The translations under genes and the position numbers were made by a program. A DNA stretch of 64,000 nt from Hypoxylon rubiginosum (Eukaryota; Ascomycota; Sordariomycetes; Xylariales; Hypoxylaceae): NCBI GenBank assembly GCA_902806565.1, contig CADCXA010000056.1, forward strand, positions 496,001-560,000, read 5' to 3'. The stretch's first letter is position 1; each line of letters opens with the position of its first letter. Positions 1-11,291 of this stretch are shown here, piece by piece. The notes under the pieces were generated by a model. That model was given only the letters and a program-made list of their open reading frames with translations, was not told the origin of the DNA and made no database searches.

Positions 1-2414
1 GCTCACATCGGAGCCGTCTATTGGCCAACATACAGGTGTCTTCTCCGAAATGCCATTGTCCAGACTTCGAAAAAGAATCCAAACTCCCAACAAGTAAGAA
101 CCACATCATAATTTCTGATACAGAGAAGAACACCTATTGACTTCAAACTTCGCAGCTCTACCATGCCACGCATCAAGTACACTGCTGCGACGTCCGCGAG
201 GTCTCCCCTACCTCGCGGCGTCCTGCCTGCTCGCGCTTCTAAGCGCGCCGCGGAGGAAACTGCCGCAGAGCCTCAGGCCTGGGGGGAGACTGCCTCCTAA
301 TCCAGGCCTAGGGGGGGGAATGGATCTACGGTACAACTTACAACTAGCCTATTTAACCTACAGCTTCCAGACGAAGGTGCCACACTGTTACACCACCAAA
401 AAGTGGAAAGTTGTCAAGTCGGGCTCTTGAGGCCTTCGGCCTTGGCTTCAACGATGAAGCACCACATCCTACCAGAAGACCGAGGTCCGAAATCCCCAGC
501 ACCTAGGGTGGCTCCCTTAAGACTACGCACCATGGATACGGGAGACTTGAGAGACTTAATTGGCACGGCTTACAGGCGATGGTCAAAATCTACCTCGTGG
601 ACTGCTGTTGCAATGGATCTGCGAAGTACAGCACGGACGATTCTGCCAGCCCTCATTTATCCGTTGCGACACTGTTCCGACAGCGATGGCTCACAACGAG
701 TCCCATAAATCTTCTACAAACATGTCAACCAGCCTCTTCATGGTGGTTGTGGTCTACTACGAACTTCACATGATACAACAGAATTAGACGCGCTGGCTAT
801 ACAGTCGAAGAACACTTTGGCGAGAGATTTCTCTGATGAGGGAAGACGACTTTGGTTTCCGCCTCTCCATGGTCTGGACTGGCTCTTCGTCATGACCAGA
901 TCCCTCTGGATAGGCCAGGCTTGCCGTCTACACTTCGACTTTAGCAACGCGTCTCTGCGAGTGTCTCGTCCATCAGGAGCGACGATGGTTCGCAGACAGA
1001 AGCTCCCCTCTTGACACGAACGCCGCTCCTACATCTACCTCCTTGCAAGCGATACCTGGAATTCGTCAGCACTGTTGACGAGGATGGGGTCCCTGCCGAA
1101 CCTACCTACCTTACCGAATCTAGAAGTGCGGCATATCGACATGGTTTCTGCTACGACCTCCGCTCCAGGTTGCGGTACTGCATCGCCCCGGATCCTTACA
1201 TGGGCGCCCTGCTCGCTCTGCCCACGCAGCCAAGTACGGGCTACGGCCACTACAAGGGATGCATCGTGGATGAAGGCACGGTGGGGCGTGCAACTAGCCA
1301 GACGGCTGCGACAGAACCGTTCCCGGACTCTATTCGCGCCGTTTCTGCAGCACCTGCGGGAACATTGTGTACAATCCCGGCCACGGCCACAACGAAGTGG
1401 CACACGGCCGCCAGAACCTGGGGGGTGTCACCTCGTCACCTCTTCCACATCACCTCTCGAGGTGGGCCCCCCGGGCTACTTTCGAAGAGGGCATGAACGT
1501 GTTCCGCGAAAATATAATTCCAACGAACGGCGTTACTCCAACCCCCCGTACCGCCGGCGTGCTCTAGGAACGCTGGGAGGAGACCAAATCGGGGGACACT
1601 ATCAACGGGGACGAAGACGAAGCCTGTGGATAATCTATCGTCAGCTGTTGGAGGGGTTTCTTGTATCATAGATAGGGGGCTTTACTATCAACCCTAGAGA
1701 TGTGGAGGTTGTACGCGGAGGTATCAACTACCAGTCTGAGACGATCCTCAAGCGAAACCTCCGGTTCGAGCAGCGTGAAACCTACGAGCATCACAACCAC
1801 GCGGCCGCCAATCTCAACTGGCAAGTCCCGGTTCCATGGGACCAAGAGGCTTCAGCTTCGATTACTTCGGAGAGATGAAAGCTCATATGCAGCGCCTGGG
1901 AATCGACAGAAATATCGATGGAACATCAACTTAGCCACGGGACGAAGTTTCAGGCCGTCGAGCTATTCGAGGCCTGGGACGCCTAACAAAAAGCCGCGGA
2001 AGAGGCCATAGCTGGTTAACGAAACCACCTAGTATAACCAAACACCACAAAAACAGAAAAAACAACAACACGAAACCGTTGCCCGCGAGCATTAGTAACG
2101 CAATTAACGAGGTGGTCTTAATAAACCAAAGCAGATAGAGTCTTGTAACCAATCTATAACTGTTTCAACTTGATACCGATTTCAGGCTTCGTGAGTAAAA
2201 GAAACATGGCCAAAACACTCCCATCTTACATGCCCCTATGTATGCATCAATACCCAAAATGAACAGGTAAGCATGTCCACGACATAAACGTCAATTCGTA
2301 TATCATCTCTCCGTATCCAAACAAAATGACCACGCCATTTTAGCCGCTGTAGTCCATGTAGAACAGCAATCGTTTCTAGACACAATACTCTCTGCACACC
2401 CAAAACACAAGGGA
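1..2414. pseudogene. GC-rich, coding-like but frame-broken region; no intact gene
   Basis: No open frame here is convincing as a gene. Several adjacent stretches look protein-like but switch frame or hit stops: a Met at 163 opens a basic Ala/Arg/Pro-rich peptide that stops after 45 codons; 403-708 and 1011-1496 (+) read as plausible protein; 1367-1567 reads another frame; and 1700-1880 reads a third, with tracts rich in His, Asn and Trp. Short introns could account for one or two of the switches but I could not build a continuous model. The best reading is a decayed gene on the plus strand, possibly from about 163 to 2011. I do not recognise the family. From 2041 to 2414 the sequence is AT-rich and holds nothing but the 3' flank of the chitinase gene. 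An unrecognised multi-intron gene remains possible. Confidence 0.3.
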
Positions 2415-4102
2415 TTACCCGCACGTCCCGTAGCTGCTCTGGCAACCCGTGCCGCAGTAGGCCGTTCCCGTTCCACAGTATCCGTACTGGCTGCAGCACT
2501 GTCCCGACGCGCACCGCGTGCCGACCCCGGTGCCGCAGCGGCTGTTGGTGGAGACCGGGTATGTGGTCTTGGCGGCGGCTGACGACGAGGTCGTGGTTGT
2601 CGACGTCCGGGCCGAGGTGGTGGATGTAGAGGTGGTGGTCGGGACCGGGGGCTACCGATGACGAAGAGATTATGTCAGCACACTGCCACCTTATTTTTCT
2701 GTACCCAAACCAGATTACAGCCTTCTTTCGTGCATAAAAGACAACAGACAACGAAGAGTATCCAGGAGCGAAAACCAACTACTCTCCAGCAAGGTAGGAC
2801 CATAGATATGAGGTAGGTGCATTAACAAACGAAAACAGGTAAAACTCACCACGCAAGACAACCTCGTATCCGTCGACGACGTATTCAGATCCTTCTTCAT
2901 GTTCTGGTAAAAGTTAAGCCCGCCCGCCACGTTCGCCGCCGCGTACGTACTCTCCCACACACTAACACCCCCGAAATTACTCCGGCAGTAGTACGCATCA
3001 ATCAAACTCTGCGCCTGCGGCACGGTAACCAGCGAGGCCGCGGACCCGGCGGCCCCGGAACCCAGCAGCCCCAGGTACAGCTTCGCGTTGCGGCTCGGCG
3101 TCCCCGACAGCCACGACGTCCAGGTGTCGTACGTGAACCCGCCCGTCGCGAACGCGCCCCCGGGTTTGTAGTTGGCGTTCCCGGCGGCCCAGGACGCGGC
3201 GCTGCACTGCGGCGTGTTGTAGTACTGGACGAATAACATGTCGAAGACGGACTGCTGCAGGACGCCTACGAGGTTCGCGTCCGGCACCACGCACTGCGGC
3301 GACGCCGTCAGGTAGAACGTCTGCCCCGTCGTCGCCGTGGTCGCTGCGTAGTTGGCCCGTAACTGCGCCGCCAGCGCGATGTACCCCGCCCAGTTGTCCG
3401 TCGGCGGGTGCTCGATATCGAGGTCGAACCCGTCGACCGCGAACCCCACGCCGCCGTAGTCGAAGGGCCGGGGCTTCCCCGCGGCGACCCAGGCCGCCGT
3501 CCGCGGGCCGAACAGGCCCCACAGCAGGTTCGCGAAGCTCGTACCGTCGGCCGCGCCCGTGAGCTGGTATTGCGGGGTGGCGCCGCCGAGCGAGAGCAGG
3601 AATTTTTTGGAAGGCGCCGAGGTCTGGCGGCAGGCGTACAGGTCGCGCTGGACGTTGGGGCACTGGTACAGGGCGTTGTTGGTCGCGTTGCTGGTGCCGT
3701 TGTAGCCGGGGCCCGGGTACACGGTGCTGCCGCACTGGTTGCCGAAGTTGATGCCGGGAAAACCGTTGGCCTGGGCGGGGAACAGGTTGACGAAGGATAG
3801 GACGATGGCGTCTATGTTGGGGTCGGCGCAGTAGGTCGCCAGGGATGCTTGGTTTGGTCCTTGGCCCTGTTTTTTGGTAAGTATGGTAAGTATGGTAAGT
3901 ATGAAGTTTTGGTGACGGTTGTGACAAGGACGGTGCTGCTAGTGGTGATAATAGGGGGGAGGGTGATATGCTGATATGGTGAGGTATAGTAGAACCTTAC
4001 ATAATAGACAACGACATTATTTTTGGACGATATGTTAAATGCTCCATGTGTGATGGATATCAAAGTAGATGCCCAAGTGAGAGTAGAGGCGAATCGAACC
4101 AT
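2415..4102 (-). CDS. Secreted class III-type chitinase (GH18) with C-terminal CBM18
   Basis: Three exons: 4102-4001, 3866-2850 and 2651-2415 (451 aa). The enzyme should hydrolyse beta-1,4 links in chitin outside the cell. Residues 1-20 form a signal peptide (hydrophobic core, then AFNISS). The GH18 barrel spans about 28-350, with SLGGATP near 130 and the catalytic signature DGFDLDIE at 179-186, Glu186 being the acid. Exon 3 encodes a Ser/Thr/Pro linker and then, from 412 to the end, a cysteine-knot chitin-binding module with eight cysteines (C-C-CC-C-C-C-C), typical of CBM18. The intron 1 joint gives NVVVYY/GQGPNQ, matching the family N-terminus although the usual YWGQ Trp is Tyr. Third codon positions are strongly GC-rich. 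The donors GTAAGG and GTGAGT and the CAG/TAG acceptors keep phase 0. Function is secure as chitinase; nutritional versus remodelling role is unknown. Confidence 0.92.
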
Positions 4103-4678
4103 CGGTGCGAAATGGGAGCTCTAGTAAGCCGCAGACGACAAAAGGAGACAGGAATAACAACGAAAGAAGGGTCTGCGGTCGCTCGTGATAATATACAGGA
4201 CGATTGCTGGGTTCTAACGAAATAATGCCCCAACAGACTGCTTTAAGAGTCTGATGCTTCGACTGGCGTCTTGCCTATGCTCAGTTAAGTTTGTGAACAG
4301 TGTTGCGAATAGACAGCAGCATTGGCGACAACCGGGTTTTATAGACTCAACACTATTCGCACTTGAACAGGCGATAGTCAGAATGCCCACACGCTACATC
4401 CACTCTCTAGAATGAATTCTCAAGGGGAAAAAAAGTCTATTGGATCATCTTGATAATGACTGGCTCACGTACTTGGCAAAGAATTGCAAATATCCTACGG
4501 TGTGATATCCAATATGAGGATCCACCGTGGTTACGGTCAGCCGGCGTGAACGCGATTCAGACGCTATCGACCAGGTGGCGATCGTTCTCTTTCTAATATC
4601 CCAGCAATGAGCCGTTCGCAAACTGACTCGCGAGGCGGTAATCGATCACCTCGAAATCCGCTATACATGCCAACCACT
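4103..4678. other. Intergenic: chitinase promoter / NPT1 3' flank
   Basis: No coding frame of note. On the minus strand a TATA-like TATATT lies about 90 bp upstream of the chitinase ATG, and a TATAAAA lies near 4340. The remainder should hold the chitinase promoter and the NPT1 terminator. Confidence 0.6.
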
Positions 4679-6160
4679 TCACGACTTAACAGCATCATCA
4701 GCCTTTCCCCATCTGGAGGTTTCGTCTCCGCCCTCCCATTCCTTCTCCACGTACCCTAGAAGCTGCTTGACCTCGGCGACCTTGGCTGAATCGCCTGTAT
4801 TCTTCCCAATATTGTCGCTAATCTTGATCGCGGGGTTTCCGGCGGCGGAGCTCAGCTTTATGACAATGTTCATAGGTACCGACTTCTTTCCCGTGCTTAG
4901 CTGGACGAAGTCGTTCGTTAGGAACGTTCCCACGCCAAATGTCGGCTGGAAACCCTGCTCTTCAGATATACGTTTGTACTCGATGCATTTTTCAATGTTT
5001 AGCGAGTCAGAAAACACAATCGTCTTCTTATCTTTGATGCCCTGACTCTCATAAAAATCACGCATCACCTTGACGAAACTCGTAGGGTCGCCCGAGTCCT
5101 GTCGTACGCCGGCATATACTTCGGCATAGGATCGGGACGAGGTCGTAGACTGGGTACCGTCTAGCAGGGGTATGTTCGGTGTGTCGGGGAGGTAGTTGAT
5201 AGGTCTGCTGAATGCTTTCAAGAAAGCCGGGGTGCCGAACGTGTCTGTTAGCGCGATCCCTAATACACCTTCGCCAAAGCAGCCGATCCAGCGGCGTAGC
5301 GCCTCCTCCGAAGCTTTCAGGTAGTCGTTCGTGATAGCCGCGATACCCATAAACCATTCGTGGGCCACGGTTCCCACAGGAGGCAAGTTAAAGCGCATAG
5401 CTAAGTGAACGTTGCTCGTCCCCGAGAGCTTGCCCGGTAGGTCGCGCTTCTGTGCATCCTTGCTAGCTTTGACTAAACCTCGAAACACCAACGCTTGGGT
5501 ATGGTAATCTCGTCGTCTACGAGATCCGAATTCCGATAGTATGCATCCGGCTTCTAGAAGTTGAATTCCTTTGCTGTAGGCCTTCTCTTCTTGACCATCG
5601 TAGTTCCAATCCGTGTCCATGAATTTGAAGTATGCTTCGGACGTCAGGGCGAGAAGCGGAATCTCGTAGAGGATAGTATCTACCCATTTGCCGCTGATGT
5701 CGATGTGGATATCACCCAGCTCTTCTTCGGCCCCGGTATCCGGTCCTACGGGATTAAAAGTTGGATTCAGCTGTTCGCGAGGCTTGAGACGAAATTCCTT
5801 GAGAAACTCTAGGTACGAAGGCGATAGGTACTTGCAATGCGTTTGCAGATAACGGAGCTCGTCGTCGGATAATGAAATATTACCGAGCTCTAGGATGAAA
5901 GATAAGATTGATCAGTATACGAGCGCATGTCTATTTGTTTATTTGTCTATTTGGATACACTCACTGCTGATTTGCTCGCAGAGCCAGGAAAAGGCCTTGC
6001 GGGATAGTTTCTTCTCGGGAGTACGGTTGGTAAATGCGTATGTTACAGATACATCAGGATAATATTTGAGGACGGCGCATTGCATTGTAAGTTTGTATAG
6101 GTCGGTGTCGAGGAAGGATATGACACCTTCCGGGAAAGGGGTCGACCAGTCAAAATCCAT
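4679..6160 (-). CDS. NPT1: Nicotinate phosphoribosyltransferase
   Basis: Two exons, 6160-5965 and 5889-4679 (468 aa). It converts nicotinate, PRPP and ATP to nicotinate mononucleotide, the first step of the Preiss-Handler NAD salvage route that feeds sirtuins and redox enzymes. Family signatures are clear along the chain: LLDTDLYKLTMQ-type N-terminus (here FLDTDLYKLTMQCAV), DTILYEIPLL, SEFGSRRRR at 184-192, TVAHEWFMG with the phosphoacceptor-type His near 242, LALTDTFGT-like and GVRQDSGDP, and KISDNIGKN. Length is slightly above the yeast enzyme (about 430 aa). I chose the Met at 6160 because it precedes the conserved region directly. An in-frame Met at 6229 would add 23 residues with a hydrophobic stretch, which is unlikely. 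The single 75-bp intron uses GTGAGT and CTAG. It lies divergent to Sec61 beta. Confidence 0.95.
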
Positions 6161-7097
6161 ATCAGCTACTGTTCGTAGTGTGATGTTGAGAAATAGAATA
6201 GGAAGCTCTAGGAAGCTTGTGTTGTACACGGAACGTATTCGATCTATGTCCTCCCTTCACCAGGCGAGAATGTACAAGGATCGGTTACCTCTAGGCAAAC
6301 TGTTATGTTCGAAGGAGTTTCTAGAGTGACGGATAGGAGGACAGTAATCTTTCTGGGCGGGATCTAGATTATATATCGCATTCGCTTGACTTCTTGGTCT
6401 ATAGGTAGTTACTCAACAGTCAGTCATCATATATCAACAGAATCATACGTCTGAAACGAGTGAGTAGAAAATAGCTCAGTTCATTGGCTAGCCTTGTAAC
6501 TGATGACTGATGACTGGACTGGTCTGACTAGTCTAAAGATATGCGACGCGTCAGTTGCAGAATGCGTCAACCCCACATCGAGACCCTTCATCGGTATGAG
6601 AGGTGGATGGTGGATGGTGGGATTGGTGGCATTGGTGGGGCAAGTCGGATCTGACCGATGATCTCACATGTGGAAAAGAAGCTTGAGTTTTGTATCCCGC
6701 GTGGCTTGGATCTGATAAAGAGCTGAGCTGAAAGGTGACAGTGTGGCTTGAGATGTTCCGTTCGGTGTTGGACTCTGGTAAGTATCTAAGTACCTACCTA
6801 GGCAAGTAGGTACCTTAGGTACCTAGGCATGTGGGTACCAATTACTTAATCACGGAATATCGGAGAAAGGAAATTTCCAACCCCCTAAGTTGGACAAGTG
6901 GGTTCCGTAGCTTTCCAAAATCGTGGCCTCAATTGAACCCCGGATTTTTAGAGACAGCTCCAAACGATTGAGCCATTCCATAATCACACGCGATTTCATC
7001 TTCTTCCATTTTTCTTCCTTTCTCATATCGCAACTAATCAGCAAAGGAAGGTTTCTCTTCGTTTCGATTTGTCTTTTAGCCGTCTTCTCTCTTCACT
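6161..7097. other. Divergent promoter region, NPT1 / Sec61 beta
   Basis: This 0.9-kb region separates two divergent housekeeping genes. It contains GT-rich imperfect repeats (6600-6650), a dense cluster of TACCTAGG/GGTACC palindromes (6778-6839), and a pyrimidine-rich leader immediately before the Sec61 beta start. I see no additional gene; the minus-strand frame at 6850-7044 lacks features of a real protein. Confidence 0.5.
6778..6839. repeat. Cluster of TACCTAGG / GGTACC palindromic motifs
   Basis: About 60 bp built almost entirely of overlapping variants of TACCTAGG, TAGGTACC and AAGTACCT. Each element is a short palindrome or half-palindrome. Exact TACCTAGGTA copies recur in other intergenic regions of the window (40301 and 56438). 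Role unknown; it may be a binding site array or simple palindromic expansion. Confidence 0.5.
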
Positions 7098-7698
7098 ATG
7101 GTATGTTTATTCTCCGATATTCTGACTGGCTCATGTCGCAAAGGCTAGACAATACTCTTGGTCCTCTTGGTCAACAATGAGAATTCCATCTGCGGCTTGC
7201 ATCAATGACTTGTCAATTAGTCTCAGAAATGTACTAACAAAACGCGTCTAGTCTTCTCCGCGACCATCCTCTCCCGTCAACTCACCTGCCGCTACTGGCG
7301 CCAGCACCGGCCGTCCTTCATCCCCTGCTCCCCCGGGAGGTGCCCGAACTGCTATCCGTCGACGAGCCGCTGCCGATCAGAAGGAGAAGATTGCCAATGC
7401 TAGGCCGAGTAGCACACGCGCCGCTGGCGCTGGTGGAAGCAGCAGCACGATGCTGAGTACGTGAAAGGAGTTATGCATAACATGATGGAACTTGGTGTTA
7501 ACGTTGCCTAGGACTCTACACGGACGAATCCCCTGGCTTGAAGGTTGACCCCGTCGTTGTCTTGGTTCTGTCTCTGGTCTTCATCTTCAGTGTCGTCGGT
7601 CTACACAGTATGCTCGGATCCTACCACTACTTGCTAGAACCGTGGTACTGACACATTCTTTAGTCATTGCGAAGATCACCCGACGATTCTCGAGCTAA
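7098..7698 (+). CDS. SBH1: Sec61 translocon beta subunit
   Basis: Four exons: 7098-7100, 7252-7456, 7512-7607 and 7664-7698 (112 aa). It is the small tail-anchored subunit of the Sec61 protein-conducting channel in the ER membrane. The N-terminal 45 residues are Ser/Pro/Gly/Ala-rich and cytosolic. They are followed by the basic ARTAIRRRAADQKEKI segment, the conserved LRLYTDESPGLKVDPVVVLV motif, one hydrophobic helix (about 80-102) and a short basic tail ending RRFSS. Length and order match fungal Sec61 beta. The first coding exon is only the start codon, with intron 1 beginning directly after ATG. All introns have GTATGT/GTACGT donors and TAG acceptors, and phases agree. The ORF is too fragmented for a simple ORF scan to find, so it rests on the spliced model. 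Confidence 0.95.
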
Positions 7699-8355
7699 AT
7701 GGATCGCAACGACGAAAATCCTTAATACGTATCAATATTGTGCGGACGCTAGAGACGGCGCGGTAATCAACGACTGCGACTCTCGATAGGACGCGCAAAG
7801 GACGACTTGCAGAGGTTGGCAACTATAGACATCGACAAGGATGTCGGACAATCCATTTAGAAGTCTGAAATCGAGCCTCGGATTCTAACGGATATCTTTT
7901 GTACTATAAAAAATTGGCAGGCTCATGCGAAAATTCCCTTTGCCTTACCTGAATTAATCAATCGGCGTTATACGATCGCGAGACCTTTCTTGAAATGGGT
8001 AGTGAGGTAAAAGTAACAGTTTATTGCGAATAATCGAGTTGAGATCCATACTTGCTCCCTTCCTATATCTTGGTGGAGAAATGCTATTCTACGACTTCAT
8101 CCTACATATTTAGCGAACAAGCTTAGCGAACAAGCAGACGCAATGATAATAGGGGTTAAAGTAAGGGGCTACATGAGGTATGTATGTGGATTAGGGCAAC
8201 GATGACTAAGTAATCAGGGTCGTAATACAGCGTAAGCATGTAAGACGACAATTCGTCTATTGACATCTTCTATTGATACATGTGCTAGAGCAGAGTTACT
8301 AAAAATTAGACGTGGCACCTCTCAGACTATTCAAGCAATCCCGTCATGCGGCGGC
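7699..8355. other. Convergent intergenic region
   Basis: AT-rich 3' flanks of the Sec61 beta and SDR genes. I see no coding frame, RNA gene or repeat worth naming. Confidence 0.6.
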
Positions 8356-9324
8356 TTATAGGTCAAACTTCTGCCCGACCAACCTCTCGCTGAGCTCCCA
8401 CAGCTTACGAGCGTTCTCGGGATCGACAGCATACTCCCGAGCAGTGCCGACCTGGCAATCCCTTATGAACGACCCGGACTTGTCGTCGAACCCCGGGTCC
8501 AGCGCCGCGGCCAGCAGCGCCGCGGTACCCTGCGACAGCGTCTTGGGCGTGTCCCTCTCTCCGAACCCCTCGCCGGTGTTGCGCCTCGCGATGTTATCCA
8601 CGTCCGCGTAGTCGTCCTCGCCCAGGTGCGTGGCGAGGCCCGTCTCCCATATGACGCCCGGGTGCGCGGAGTAGGCCTTCACGCCCTTGGAGGACAGGCG
8701 CCGCGACAGCTCGACCGAGAATAGGATGTTGGCCGACTTGGACTGCCCGTACGCGCTCCACCCGTCGTACGCGGCGCCCCCCGAGAAGTTGTAGTCGTCG
8801 AAGCGGAAGGGGCCCAGGCGGTGGCCCATGCTCGTCACGTTGACGACGCGGGCGTCCGGGCCCGCCGCGAGGATCTTGGGCATGACGAGGTTCGTCAGGA
8901 GGAAGTGGCCGAGGTGGTTCGACGACAGGGCCATCTCGAGCCCTTGCTTGTCGAGCGTGTACTCTTTAAGAGCCATGACGCCGGCGTTGTTGATGACGAC
9001 GTCTATACGCGGGATCGAGACGTCGTCGTTGATCTGCTTCGCCGCCGCCCGCACCGAGTCGAAGTCCGACAGCTCGCAGGCCACGAAGGTGGTCTTGACG
9101 TCGGGGTTGACCGTTGCGATCTCTCGCAGCACGGGCTCGACCTTGGCCTTGTTCCGGCTTACGAGGATGATGTGGGCTGGGCTCTCGCGGGCTAGCATGA
9201 TGGCCACGTTGGCGCCGAGGCCGCCCTCGCTCGTGCCCGTGACGAGAAAGGTACGCCCCTTGATCTTGTCTGCGAAGGCCTTGGTGAGCTCTTCGGCCGT
9301 TGTGCTGTACCCGAATGGAGACAT
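8356..9324 (-). CDS. Short-chain dehydrogenase/reductase (retinol dehydrogenase/WWOX-like)
   Basis: A single-exon gene of 322 aa. It should be an NAD(P)-dependent oxidoreductase of the classical SDR superfamily, of the subgroup often annotated as retinol dehydrogenase or protochlorophyllide-reductase-like; substrate unknown. Visible motifs: the cofactor loop TGTSEGGLG at 29-37, an Arg after beta-2 (VSRNKAKVE) that suggests NADP(H), NNAGVM, NVTSMGH with the catalytic Ser, and YGQSK with the catalytic Tyr and Lys, followed by HPGVI. I took the Met at 9324 rather than 9357 because the extra eleven residues are not conserved-looking. GC-rich third positions give long antisense frames that are not genes. 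It is convergent with Sec61 beta and has a long upstream region, so its regulation appears independent. Confidence 0.88.
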   Translation of the reverse strand: MSPFGYSTTAEELTKAFADKIKGRTFLVTGTSEGGLGANVAIMLARESPAHIILVSRNKAKVEPVLREIATVNPDVKTTFVACELSDFDSVRAAAKQINDDVSIPRIDVVINNAGVMALKEYTLDKQGLEMALSSNHLGHFLLTNLVMPKILAAGPDARVVNVTSMGHRLGPFRFDDYNFSGGAAYDGWSAYGQSKSANILFSVELSRRLSSKGVKAYSAHPGVIWETGLATHLGEDDYADVDNIARRNTGEGFGERDTPKTLSQGTAALLAAALDPGFDDKSGSFIRDCQVGTAREYAVDPENARKLWELSERLVGQKFDL

Positions 9325-11291
9325 GATGTTGAAGTAGTGAGTATTGTTGGTTTTCAAGTTATAACTGATGAATTGCGATGGTTATACAGTTGCGAATGTT
9401 TTATATAGCGAGTATCCGAGTTTATTCAAGTATCTAAGATATCTGTTACCGCCTCGCCTATTTATACAGACACAATCCAGACTCCAACTGCGAGAATCGG
9501 CGATATTGACAACCTCATCGCCGTTAGGCTATAAGAAACAACAAACTAGTCATTATGAAGCAGTATGAATTACCTGATAGACCCACGATGTATTTTACTT
9601 CATGGATTAAACCTGTGTCGTGGTGGTATAGAGTGGATGTTACCGAGGTTTTATCGGGCTTTTGACGGGTTTAAGGGGTTTCACCCGACTTGATGCAGGA
9701 AACTATAGTAAAAAAAACTCGGATTGCACTTTCATTAAGCCCACGCGAGTCTAGCGGCTTGGGAATCATATAATACTGCCTGGGTTTGCTCCGACTGAGC
9801 GCGACGAAAGATCAAGAGATGGCGTCAGCACCGGAGCGTGAACCGGAGTCTGCCGGGAGAGTTTCATGCGAGACTCATCTATCGACGTCCAGAGTTAGGC
9901 ATTCAATGCTTTTCTTTCTGAAACCTGATATCTTCTCTCCAGTTGCTAGACGGTTTACTGTGCCGGCTTGTCCTGCGGATAGAATGTCGTACCAAGTGCG
10001 CATTTCGCACTCGAACTGGATATCTTTTGCTCCATTGATTTCTCCAGAATGGTTCAGCATGACTCGATATCACAACATCACAGGGGTCGCCTTTTCCGTT
10101 TCGTCAATGCTGGAATCGATTAATCATGCTCGATTCTTCACCCTTCAATATCTTCCTCCACGAGGCGTTCAATATGGACCTATTATTAGCAGCACAAAGA
10201 AAACCCCTTCTCAATAGGGGCTTTACAAATAATCTCGTACGGTAGAGGTGAGTACGAACTTGACTTTCCAGCTGAATCAGTCAGCCTAAAAGATAATACA
10301 CAGCCACGAAATTGATCGTCATCCTTACGTCCCCTTATCGATCCCACCTTTCCCACATTCCACATTGGACTTCGCATAAGCCAACCAGAATATCGCAATT
10401 CAGCTCTCGCTCTCGACTCCTTCGCGTTTCCCACGTGCATGTACCTTGACTGGTCTGACTGTTATACAAGCACAAGGCCGCGCAATCTCTACTCCCCATT
10501 TGCATCTCGAGAACACCAGACCTGGTATGATATCTACCTACCTATATAACGGACGTATGTCGATACCCTTGTTACTTTACACATGTGATACCATCCGCGA
10601 TAAGGAGAACGAGATGCGGCTATGAAAGTCCGAAGATCGCTTAACATGCGAGAATCGCGGCCGACAAAGCTATTTAGAGGTGTACACGCATACGATCACC
10701 CCCTAGACAGCTAGCCAAGCCCCCCCAACCCACAGAGGGGGGACCCAGACCGTCCGCGTAAATCGTGGACGCTCGTTGGCCAGCGTAGGGTCGTCAATGG
10801 GCTAGCTGCAAGCAACCTAGCTCTAGACCAGGCAGACCGATCAGAATGCTGTAGCCTTGTTGTCATCCCTGCTTGGCATTTGCTCGACGGCGACAGCTAA
10901 TAAGTACCTTTGGCTGTGCTGTGCTGTGCTGTGCTTGGCTTTACTTTGCTTTACCATTCTTCGCGACGCAGAGCTTCGTGATACATCATACCTTTTATTC
11001 TTACACTGCTACGTTGGACATCTAGAGTCCCTACGCAATAGATCCCAATTGCACGTCGCATACCACATTTCAGGGGTTTTTCTTGTGATACCTTGCTTCA
11101 ATATTTCCTTTTTTCGTTACACATGTGATACCCCTCCTTAGTCATTCTCTCGACTTACACGCATACTTCGCATAGATTCTAAACCTTTACCTTGGTATCT
11201 GCTATCTACCTTGCTCAAACAACTTTTCATACAGTTTCGCTCCTCTCGATACCTATCCCGCATGGTATTTTAATCATTTCTACCCTTTACC
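9325..11291. other. Intergenic, 2 kb; no supported gene
   Basis: This holds the promoters of the SDR gene (-) and the glucosyltransferase gene (+). Frames at 9786-10217 (+), 9875-10060 (-) and 10186-10440 (-) are open but show no recognised domain. The minus-strand frame around 9875-10060 has the most protein-like composition and might be a relic. A short (TGTGC)n-like run lies at 10914-10941 and opposing C and G runs at 10716-10745. A pyrimidine-rich stretch at 11160-11290 is the probable leader of the downstream gene. Confidence 0.4.

Noticed and set aside
2998..3927. Arg/Pro-rich minus-strand frame overlapping the chitinase
   Set aside because: It is another frame of the GH18 exon; the true frame has the DGFDLDIE catalytic motif.
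4290..4360. Imperfect inverted repeat around GCGAATAG in the chitinase promoter
   Set aside because: Only about nine bases match; too weak to call a site.
9786..10217. Open frame of 143 codons in the intergenic region
   Set aside because: No recognisable domain, composition unlike neighbours, and an equally open antisense frame; left as unassigned.
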